Of a DNA stretch of 7,648 nt, positions 1 through 5,221 are shown in pieces (the stretch's first letter is position 1; each line of letters opens with the position of its first letter). Both the position numbers and the translations under genes were made by a program. The notes beneath the pieces were generated by a model. It ran no database searches. It saw only the letters and a program-made list of their open reading frames with translations, and had not been told where the DNA came from. Where the stretch lies: positions 9,513 through 17,160 of the forward strand of contig DLMG01000223.1 of assembly GCA_002479245.1 (NCBI GenBank). Direction: 5' to 3'. This stretch comes from Verrucomicrobia subdivision 3 bacterium UBA7542. Lineage in GTDB: Bacteria; Verrucomicrobiota; Verrucomicrobiia; Limisphaerales; UBA11358.

Positions 1-950
1 CGCATGGTGAACAGCCAGACGATGAGCGTGGCACAAATGGTCGGACTGGCCGCCAGCGCCAGGGCGAGAAACGCGATCAACGCCACGCCGGTCACACCGT
101 AGGTCTCAAAGCCATCCGCCGTCGGGCCGACCGAGTCGCCGGCGTTGTCACCGGTGCAGTCCGCGATCACGCCGGGGTTCTTCGGGTCGTCTTCGGGCAG
201 CTTGAAAACGATTTTCATCAGGTCGGAGCCGATGTCGGCAATCTTGGTGAATATGCCGCCGCAGATGCGGAGCACGCTCGCGCCGAGCGATTCGCCGATG
301 GCAAACCCGATGAAGCAGGGGCCGACGAGTTCGCGCGGCAGGAACATCAGAATGCAGATCATGAAGAACAATTCGACGCAGACCAGGAGCAGGCCGACGC
401 TCATGCCGGAGCGGAGGGGGATGCCCAGCGTGGCGAACGGGTTGCCCTTGAGCGCGGAGAAAGCGGTGCGGGAATTGGACACGGTGTTGATGCGGATGCC
501 GAACCAGGCCACGCCGTAGGAACCCATGATGCCCAGGATGGAGGCGAGGAGAATGACCGCCACATGGCCTACGGAATTTCCCTGGAGCGCTTTGAAGTAG
601 TAAATCATGCAGCACGCAATCAGCGTCCAGAGGATGGCAAGGAACTTGCCTTGCGTGAACAGATAGGTCTTGCAGGTTTCCCAAATCATGTGGGACACCC
701 TGGCCATGCTGTCATGGACGGGCAGGGCTTTGGTCTGTTTGTATTGCACCAAGCCGAACAGGGCGCCGACGCCGCAGAGCAAGATGCCGAGATACATCAG
801 CATTTCGCCGCTGATGCCGCCCAATCCGGCGAATTTGACGTCGCTCAGGGAAGGAATTTTGATGTCCGCCTCACCGGCAAACACATTGGTTGCAAGGCCG
901 AACAAACAGAATGTCGCAAGTGCCCACAATAAAATTTTAGTTTTTTTCAT
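1..950 (-). CDS. hppA: Membrane-bound ion-translocating pyrophosphatase, N-terminal 316 residues (3' end outside window)
   Basis: This integral membrane enzyme hydrolyses pyrophosphate and pumps H+ and/or Na+ across the cytoplasmic membrane. Translated from the ATG at 950-948, the protein shows several hydrophobic segments (about residues 51-70, 104-118, 130-152, 183-204, 210-227 and 286-312). It also carries the family's substrate-binding block: KIADIGSDL (236-244), then LPEDDPKNPGVIAD (251-264) and GDNAGDSVG (267-275), with the acidic residues D239, D243, D254, D255, D264, D268 and D272 that bind Mg-PPi. The wording GDNAGDSVGPTADGFETYG differs from the common GDNVGDCAGMAADLFETY and resembles the Bacteroidetes/Verrucomicrobia-type enzymes. 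The first 25 residues (lysines, a hydrophobic stretch, then NVFAG) resemble a cleavable signal peptide. The residues that decide K+ dependence and Na+/H+ choice lie outside the window, so ion specificity is open. There is no clear Shine-Dalgarno sequence. The gene is divergent from ruvB. Confidence 0.93.
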   Translation of the reverse strand, partial: MKKTKILLWALATFCLFGLATNVFAGEADIKIPSLSDVKFAGLGGISGEMLMYLGILLCGVGALFGLVQYKQTKALPVHDSMARVSHMIWETCKTYLFTQGKFLAILWTLIACCMIYYFKALQGNSVGHVAVILLASILGIMGSYGVAWFGIRINTVSNSRTAFSALKGNPFATLGIPLRSGMSVGLLLVCVELFFMICILMFLPRELVGPCFIGFAIGESLGASVLRICGGIFTKIADIGSDLMKIVFKLPEDDPKNPGVIADCTGDNAGDSVGPTADGFETYGVTGVALIAFLALALAASPTICATLIVWLFTM

Positions 951-1251
951 AAAATATTGTCGCAGCGGAGGCTAACAAAGCTCCCCCTGACCGCCAACCA
1001 TATTTGGCAAAGAATTCTCCAAAAATTGAACTGGATTGTGCCGAAACTTGATGATTTCATCCCTTCCGGAGCATCGTGCCACTGCCCCCGTTTGGAGTTC
1101 CGCGTTTACGCGGTTCAGACAAACACCACCACCCAACCGCCTGAAGGCGGAACTCCAAACGGGCGACCACTCTTGTCTGGTGCCAGCGACAAAATACAGC
1201 CCGGCGCATTTGACCTTGTCGCTCGCGGAACGTTTTCGCATCTTTGAGGCG
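951..1251. other. Divergent intergenic region between hppA and ruvB
   Basis: These 301 bases separate the two divergent start codons and should hold both promoters. I could not place a convincing -35/-10 pair on either strand. The main structure is the inverted pair of palindromic repeats at 1087-1163, described separately. An imperfect stem-loop is also possible at 1173-1192 (TTGTCTGG paired with CCAG-CG-ACAA, a 2-nt bulge). The ruvB reading frame stays open back to 1036 through the repeat, but that stretch encodes only repeat-derived residues, so I do not treat it as coding. Confidence 0.6.
1087..1163. repeat. Inverted pair of 29-nt palindromic repeats (REPIN-like), family 1
   Basis: The left copy (1087-1115) and the reverse complement of the right copy (1135-1163) match at 26 of 29 positions, including a perfect 17-bp arm CCCGTTTGGAGTTCCGC at the outer ends. 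Each copy contains its own small hairpin: CCGCGT-TT-ACGCGG at 1100-1113 and CCGCCT-GA-AGGCGG at 1137-1150. When the copies are aligned, one stem pair is swapped (G-C in one, C-G in the other) and the other difference is in the loop, so the hairpin is kept despite sequence change. The 19-nt spacer is rich in CA and CC. Two REP-like units facing each other is the layout of a REPIN element. The same layout recurs at 6882-6988 with an unrelated sequence. Role and mobility are unknown. Confidence 0.8.
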
Positions 1252-2268
1252 ATGCCCGAACGCGCGGTTTCCACTTTGAACAAACCGGACGTGGCGTTGG
1301 AAATGACGCTGCGTCCGTCGCTGTTTTCCGAATTCACCGGCCAGCCCAAGGTCAAGGAACGCCTCGGAATAGCCGTGCAAGCGGCGAAACAGCGGAGCGA
1401 AGCGCTCGACCACATCCTGCTCAGCGGTCCGCCCGGCCTGGGCAAAACTACGCTCGCTTACATCCTCGCCAAGGCCATGGGCGCGAACCTCAAAAGCACC
1501 AGCGGACCGACCATCGAGAAAGCCGGCGACCTCGCTGGCCTGCTGACAAACCTCGAAGCCGGCGACGTGCTGTTCATTGACGAAATCCATCGCCTGCAAA
1601 AAACCATCGAGGAATATCTGTACCCGGCAATGGAGGATTTCAAACTCGACATCATCATTGACCAGGGGCCGAACGCCCGCAGCGTGCGGCTGAATCTTCC
1701 GCGCTTCACCCTCATCGGCGCGACCACGCGCAGCGGATTGCTCACCGCGCCGTTGCTCACGCGCTTTCCCATGCGCGAGAGACTGGATTATTACGTTACT
1801 GAAGATTTGGAGAAAATTATTGTTCGCTCTGCGCGCCTCTTGAAAGTCGAGATTGACGAGACCGGCGCGCATGAAATCGCCCGGCGCAGCCGCGGCACGC
1901 CGCGCATTGCGAACAACCTGCTCCGCCGCGTGCGTGATTACGCGCAGGTCCGGCACGATGGCCGCATCACCGCCGACGTCGCGGACAAGGCGCTGGCCAT
2001 GCTGGAAATTGACCAGAACGGCCTCGACGAAATGGACAAGCGCATTCTCGAAGCCGTCATCGTGAAATTCGGCGGCGGGCCGGTGGGCGTGAATTCGCTG
2101 GCGGTGGCCGTGGGTGAGGAGCCGGACACGATTGAGGAAGTCTATGAGCCGTATCTCATCATGGAAGGCTACCTGAACCGCACCTCGCAGGGCCGCGTCG
2201 CGACGGAGTTGAGTTACAAGAAGCTGGGGTTGCGTCCCAATTCAGGGAATCAGGACCGCTTACTTTGA
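1252..2268 (+). CDS. ruvB: Holliday junction branch migration helicase subunit RuvB
   Basis: RuvB is the hexameric AAA+ motor that, with RuvA, drives branch migration of Holliday junctions during recombination and repair in the cytoplasm. From the ATG at 1252 the protein has 338 residues, normal for the family. It shows the RuvB N-terminal [12 protein letters not shown] (20-31), Walker A GPPGLGKT (59-66), Walker B LFIDEIH (107-113), sensor 1 GATTR (156-160), a probable arginine finger R171 in LLTRF, sensor 2 RGTPRIAN (214-221), and the C-terminal winged-helix DNA-binding domain from about 255 ([31 protein letters not shown]). I chose this start because family similarity begins there and the open frame upstream runs through a palindromic repeat. 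A GAGG lies 3 nt before the ATG, which is close for a ribosome site. No ruvA or ruvC is adjacent. The stop codon lies inside the convergent lipoprotein gene. A diverged copy of the last 25 codons occurs at 5101-5175. Confidence 0.97.
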   Translation: MPERAVSTLNKPDVALEMTLRPSLFSEFTGQPKVKERLGIAVQAAKQRSEALDHILLSGPPGLGKTTLAYILAKAMGANLKSTSGPTIEKAGDLAGLLTNLEAGDVLFIDEIHRLQKTIEEYLYPAMEDFKLDIIIDQGPNARSVRLNLPRFTLIGATTRSGLLTAPLLTRFPMRERLDYYVTEDLEKIIVRSARLLKVEIDETGAHEIARRSRGTPRIANNLLRRVRDYAQVRHDGRITADVADKALAMLEIDQNGLDEMDKRILEAVIVKFGGGPVGVNSLAVAVGEEPDTIEEVYEPYLIMEGYLNRTSQGRVATELSYKKLGLRPNSGNQDRLL

Positions 2269-3663
2269 AACCGAATTTGTCCCTGATTCTTCCGCTGGGG
2301 CATTGGTTTGCAGAATGCATCCGTTGTCCAATTGAATTTTGCGCTTGAAAGCGTCGAGTTTACCCTTGAAACCCTGGCCGGGCTGCCAGCTGGCCAAGAT
2401 TTTTTCCCACTCGCCAGCTTGTTTCTCACTCAAGCTGTTAAACCAGAGGCAGTATTCCGTCAAATCATCGCCATCAAGAATAACCTGCCCGAAATGCGCT
2501 TCTTGAAACCCAACCGCGGGACTGCTCCAACTGGCAAAACACAAAACGGGCAGCGCGCGATTCGCATTCAAGTCGGTTTCCCAAACCACCCATCCGTCCC
2601 GCCACTGGCCGTTGAAATGGTTGGGAGCGCGCCCGAGCGCAAGTTTCACGGTCAAATGATCCGTTTCTTTGTCGCCGAAGATTTCGAACGGTTCCAGCAA
2701 ATCTTCAAACAAATCGCCCGCCAAATTGGACGGCTCTGGCTTTTTGAGACCGGGCTCCGCTTTCCGTTTTTGCTCCCAGTCTTTCACCTTGGCGCGATAA
2801 AGGTCGGTCATGGCGAGATAATTTGTCCACGATTTTTCCAGTGCGGCATAATCAGCCAGAACAGCGAAGGATTTTGGCAATGGCCCGTTGGCTGGCATCC
2901 CCATTTTTTCCGCCGCCAGCCGTTGAATCAGTGAGAGTGCAGAATAACCGTCGCTCGAATACAATTCCGGCACGTCCGAAAACCGGAGGTAGCCGCGCTC
3001 CAGCAAATACTGGCCGAACCGGGCCATGAATTCCTCCGGCGCGTTGGTGTCGGACAAGGTGATTGCCGCGCCGAACTGGTAATACAGCCCCGCGTTTTTG
3101 AGGTCATGGCGGAAGTCCTCGTCCAGAAAATTGCGCAGCTTTTTATAGCCGCGCTCGCGGCCAAATTCTGCGCGGGTCCAGCCGATGATCAAATCGGTGA
3201 TTTTGTCCGCGGCGGCAAGTTGCCGGGTTGTTCTCGCCGCCAAATCATCGTTGCCCCGAAATCGTTCCATGTAAAATCCGGCGTCGCCGAGGCTCGTGAC
3301 CAGGTTGGTGTAGGAACCAACGCCGCCAACATCATTGGGCAGCGGGCCGGCAAATTCGCCCCGGGCAAGATACCGCTGCCCATCCAGCTTCACCGCCTCC
3401 GAAGGATAAACACGGGTGATGGCTGCGAGTTCATTTGAAGGGAAGGCTTGATAATCAGGAACGCCGTTGGAATTGATTCCGTCAGCCCGATAAAAAATCA
3501 GCGTGCGTTCAACGCCGTTGGTTTTGGGCTTCAGCTCGACCGTATAATCGTTATGCGGACAGCCCGTGAGCAGCGCGCAAAGTATCGCCAGAAACGAAGC
3601 CAGTAAAAAGCGTTTCCTTGAAACGCACCCGGCGCCAGGAAAATCACGTCCTTTTGGATTCAT
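2260..3663 (-). CDS. Predicted lipoprotein of unknown function (467 aa)
   Basis: I do not recognise this family. The N-terminus has a basic region (SRKR, 15-18), a hydrophobic core ([14 protein letters not shown]) and the lipobox LLTGC with C35 as the lipidated cysteine. This is a signal peptidase II signal, so the mature protein should be anchored to a membrane facing the periplasm. The rest is soluble, with many aromatic and charged residues (for example [25 protein letters not shown]) and one lysine/glutamate-rich, probably helical segment (about 290-320, containing [20 protein letters not shown]). No enzymatic motif is visible. The ATG at 3663-3661 is the only start before the signal peptide. 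The tail is low in complexity ([14 protein letters not shown]). The stop codon TAA falls within the last codons of ruvB, so the two convergent genes overlap by 9 bp. A large open frame on the opposite strand (2308-2934) is taken as its shadow because only this strand carries the secretion signal. Confidence 0.85.
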   Translation of the reverse strand: MNPKGRDFPGAGCVSRKRFLLASFLAILCALLTGCPHNDYTVELKPKTNGVERTLIFYRADGINSNGVPDYQAFPSNELAAITRVYPSEAVKLDGQRYLARGEFAGPLPNDVGGVGSYTNLVTSLGDAGFYMERFRGNDDLAARTTRQLAAADKITDLIIGWTRAEFGRERGYKKLRNFLDEDFRHDLKNAGLYYQFGAAITLSDTNAPEEFMARFGQYLLERGYLRFSDVPELYSSDGYSALSLIQRLAAEKMGMPANGPLPKSFAVLADYAALEKSWTNYLAMTDLYRAKVKDWEQKRKAEPGLKKPEPSNLAGDLFEDLLEPFEIFGDKETDHLTVKLALGRAPNHFNGQWRDGWVVWETDLNANRALPVLCFASWSSPAVGFQEAHFGQVILDGDDLTEYCLWFNSLSEKQAGEWEKILASWQPGQGFKGKLDAFKRKIQLDNGCILQTNAPAEESGTNSVSK

Positions 3664-3831
3664 GACCCGATGTTAAGAACGCAAACTGCTTGAATCAAGG
3701 AAATCAGAGCTGACGTTTGGCAACGACGGGGTTGAGCTGCAAAAAGCTTGGGTTGAAACCGGCAACGGGAAATCAGTCGAAATTGTTTTAGCGTTACGCG
3801 CCTGCCAATTTCGGTTTTCGGACAACCGCCC

Positions 3832-3859
3832 TTGACCTCTTCGGGGCTGTGATACAAAT
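3832..3859 (+). promoter_or_regulatory. Probable sigma-70-type promoter of the decayed toxin-antitoxin locus
   Basis: A good -35 box TTGACC (3832-3837) is followed by an AT-rich -10-like GATACAAAT (3851-3859). The spacing is 15-16 nt if the -10 hexamer is read as TACAAA or ACAAAT, slightly short of ideal. The antitoxin ATG at 3870 lies only about 10 nt beyond the -10, so the transcript would be leaderless or nearly so. The promoter looks intact although the genes behind it are broken. The 206-bp gap 3664-3869 holds nothing else I can support. Confidence 0.5.
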
Positions 3860-3869
3860 TAGTCTCACG

Positions 3870-3920
3870 ATGAAAACAGCAACCGTCAGGGATTTGCGCA
3901 ACCGTTTTCCGCGCGTCGCC
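3870..3920 (+). pseudogene. Head of a Phd/VapB-type antitoxin gene, truncated after about 16 codons
   Basis: The ATG at 3870 opens with MKTATVRDLRNRFPRV, the typical start of Phd/YefM-like antitoxins that accompany VapC PIN toxins (the N-terminal strand and first DNA-binding helix). After residue 16 or 17 the similarity stops and the frame runs through out-of-frame toxin sequence to a TGA at 4023-4025, giving a 51-residue product. The rest of the antitoxin, including the toxin-neutralising C-terminus, is missing. It is followed at once by the toxin tail in a different frame. The promoter in front appears intact. Whether the short product is made or still binds an operator is unknown. Confidence 0.72.
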
Positions 3921-4084
3921 TTGCGGAACAGCTTTCGGCCAGACCTACCGGCGCGCATGGACCCCGGGCGTTTGACGTGCTGCATGTGGCGACGGCATTG
4001 CACCTGGGCGCGCGGGAATTCCTGACCTTCGACGCCAGCCAGCGCAAACTGGCCGCGGCGGAAAAATTGAAGGCGAAGCCGTGA
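3914..4084 (+). pseudogene. C-terminal remnant of a VapC-type PIN-domain toxin
   Basis: In frame 2, from about 3914 to the TGA at 4082-4084, the sequence reads RRLAEQLSARPTGAHGPRAFDVLHVATALHLGAREFLTFDASQRKLAAAEKLKAKP (given here as overlapping pieces: RRLAEQLSARPTG, AHGPRAFDVLHVATAL, HLGAREFLTFDASQ, RKLAAAEKLKAKP). This is the last third of a PIN-domain ribonuclease. It keeps the conserved acidic positions in FDVLH (D codon at 3974) and LTFD (D codon at 4031). The first two catalytic acidic residues and the toxin start codon are absent, so the fragment cannot be an active RNase. Normal VapC is about 130-140 residues; only about 57 remain. The antitoxin head and the toxin tail meet near 3911-3920, where both frames are compatible with GCGCGTCGCC. 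This suggests a single deletion of roughly 400-500 bp that removed the middle of the operon. Confidence 0.75.
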
Positions 4085-4250
4085 AACTGGCGCGCACCCT
4101 GGGCGCGATTGTCCGGAGCATTGCCGAAGACCTGCGCATCAAACCGCGCGTGGAAGTAGCTGCGGCTCATTGAACCGGAAATTGCCCCGGTCCGGCACCC
4201 TGTCATTTTGCCTGTGGCGGGCACCGGCAAACGGGATTACATTGAAGCAC
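4085..4250 (+). other. Unassigned stretch between TA remnant and methyltransferase gene
   Basis: Two short open stretches lie here. A GTG at 4081, overlapping the toxin stop as GTGA, opens a 30-codon frame to the TGA at 4171-4173 (VKLARTLGAIVRSIAEDLRI, then KPRVEVAAAH). Another frame from about 4160 onward reads LIEPEIAPVRHPVILPVAG and continues to about 4339. Neither is recognised and neither has a ribosome binding site. They may be further gene debris or chance. The methyltransferase frame is itself open back to a TTG at 4170, so part of this stretch could belong to that gene if a far-upstream start is used. Confidence 0.35.
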
Positions 4251-4985
4251 GTGAAAAATATTGCGGTGCCGATTCTCATGGCGCTGTCAATCCTGCCCCG
4301 GAAAGGACGCGGACAGACCAACGCCACCCCGGCGGGTGAGGAGGATCATTTCGCCGCCGGACGCCGGCGCATGGTGAAAGAACAATTATCCAGTTCGGGC
4401 TACGGCATCACCAATGCGCGCGTGCTGGCCGCCATGGGCAAGGTCCCCCGCCACGAATTCGTCCCGGTGGAACTCTGGTACCGGGCTTACAACGACGGAC
4501 CGCTGCCCATTGGCTATGACCAAACCATTTCCCAACCTTACATCGTCGCCTTCATGACCGAAAAACTTGAGCCGAAGCCGACGGACCGCGTGTTGGAAAT
4601 CGGGACCGGTTCGGGTTACCAGGCCGCAGTGTTCGCCCAGCTTGTGGCAGAGGTTTATACCATCGAAATCATCGAGCCGCTCGCCCAACGCGCCGGGGCC
4701 GACCTGAAGCGTCTCGGTTATGCAAACATTCATGTGCGCGCCGGAGACGGTTGCCAGGGCTGGCCGGAAGCCGCTCCGTTCGATGCCATCATCGTCACCT
4801 GCGCACCGGAACAAGTGCCGCAACCGCTCGTCGAACAACTCAAGGACGGCGGGCGGATGATTATTCCCGTCGGGCCTTTGGGAAACCAGGAACTGGTGTT
4901 GCTCGGCAAGCAAGGAGAACAATTGGAGAAGCACGCCGTGCTGCCTGTGCGCTTCGTGCCCATGACCGGCGGGGCGCAGCGCTGA
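4251..4985 (+). CDS. pcm: Protein-L-isoaspartate O-methyltransferase, probably with an N-terminal export signal
   Basis: The enzyme uses S-adenosylmethionine to methylate abnormal L-isoaspartyl residues and so starts repair of aged proteins. With the GTG at 4251 it has 244 residues. The family's features are all present: QTISQPY (91-97), the SAM-binding motif I VLEIGTGSGYQ (114-124), the GDG-QGW motif (165-171, with Cys at the variable position), FDAIIVTCAP (177-186) and the C-terminal VRFVPM (233-238). The catalytic core begins at about residue 33. The preceding part (KNIAVPILMALSIL, then a charged PRKGRG segment) looks like a signal peptide or membrane anchor, so the protein may act in the periplasm. 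The basic residues after the hydrophobic core are atypical, which keeps this tentative. Start choice is uncertain: TTG at 4170 or 4242 are alternatives, and no ATG precedes the hydrophobic segment. There is no clear Shine-Dalgarno sequence. Confidence 0.92.
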   Translation: MKNIAVPILMALSILPRKGRGQTNATPAGEEDHFAAGRRRMVKEQLSSSGYGITNARVLAAMGKVPRHEFVPVELWYRAYNDGPLPIGYDQTISQPYIVAFMTEKLEPKPTDRVLEIGTGSGYQAAVFAQLVAEVYTIEIIEPLAQRAGADLKRLGYANIHVRAGDGCQGWPEAAPFDAIIVTCAPEQVPQPLVEQLKDGGRMIIPVGPLGNQELVLLGKQGEQLEKHAVLPVRFVPMTGGAQR

Positions 4986-4995
4986 TCCAGACGCC

Positions 4996-5015
4996 GCTGC
5001 AGGCAGCTTTTTCCT
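4996..5015 (+). terminator. Weak candidate intrinsic terminator after pcm
   Basis: GCTG-CAGG-CAGC (4996-5007) can form a 4-bp stem with a 4-nt loop, followed directly by TTTTTCC-TTTT. It lies 11 nt after the pcm stop. The stem is short, so this is a weak call. The equivalent position upstream of the intact carB (around 7021) does not form a comparable hairpin. Confidence 0.25.
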
Positions 5016-5058
5016 TTTGTTTCCCGCGCAATCCGTGTTCAATCCGTCGTCGCAAATT

Positions 5059-5097
5059 ATGCCCAAGCGTACTGACATTCACAGCGTCCTCATCATG
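5059..5097 (+). pseudogene. Truncated duplicate of the carB 5' end (first 13 codons)
   Basis: From the ATG at 5059, 37 of 38 bases match the start of the intact carB at 7083-7120 and encode the same [12 protein letters not shown]. The match ends at about 5097. A weaker match continues upstream over about 60 bases of leader (around 4996-5058 against 7021-7082), including CGTGTTCAATC in both and similar T-rich tracts, so the leader was duplicated too. Downstream the carB frame runs without a break into a ruvB-like tail (next entry). The combined frame stops at the TAA at 5203-5205, a 48-codon chimera. It lacks every ATP-grasp residue and cannot have CarB activity. Confidence 0.85.
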
Positions 5098-5100
5098 GGG

Positions 5101-5175
5101 GGCCGCGTCGCGACGCAGTTGAACTGCATGAAACCCGGCCTGCGAATTGGCAAAAACAATCAGCCCGGTTTGCTT
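5101..5175 (+). pseudogene. Duplicate of the ruvB 3' end (last 25 codons) fused to the carB head
   Basis: This stretch aligns without gaps, codon for codon, to the last 25 codons of ruvB (2191-2265), with 14 of 25 residues identical: GRVATQLNCMKPGLRIGKNN here against [20 protein letters not shown] in RuvB, both ending in LL. At DNA level, 22 of 23 bases match over 5100-5122 against 2190-2212, including GGGCCGCGTCGCGACG. The remainder is about 51% identical, with synonymous changes at several shared K, G, L and R codons. The ruvB stop position has become CAA (5176-5178), so the frame reads on to 5205. The fragment is only part of the winged-helix C-terminus and has no motor domain. The assignment rests on my hand alignment. 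Confidence 0.7.
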
Positions 5176-5221
5176 CAATCATTGCGTTGGCCCCGGCGCT
5201 TTTAATAAATGGCTCAAATCC

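Noticed and set aside
148..684. Long open frame on the minus strand (178 codons) overlapping the pyrophosphatase, and plus-strand frames at 145-519 and 564-932
   Set aside because: The neighbouring minus frame encodes the recognisable pyrophosphatase with all its Asp motifs. The others are rich in Arg, Pro and His, typical of shadow frames in GC-rich DNA.
993..1008. GCCAA-CCATAT-TTGGC inverted repeat as an operator for hppA or ruvB
   Set aside because: Five-bp arms around a 6-nt centre are expected by chance in 7.6 kb, and no promoter could be placed next to it.
1087..1163. CRISPR array or integron attC site
   Set aside because: There are only two units, in inverted orientation, with no spacer series, no cas genes, no integrase and no attC core sites.
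1036..1251. N-terminal extension of RuvB by 72 residues
   Set aside because: The extension is encoded by the palindromic repeat and spacer, and RuvB family similarity begins only after the ATG at 1252.
1057..1956. 299-codon minus-strand frame across ruvB
   Set aside because: It is antisense to a well-conserved gene. Its sequence is a codon-shadow and includes the translated repeat.
2308..2934. 208-codon plus-strand frame opposite the lipoprotein gene
   Set aside because: It has no recognisable motif or start context, while the minus-strand frame is more than twice as long and begins with a clear lipoprotein signal.
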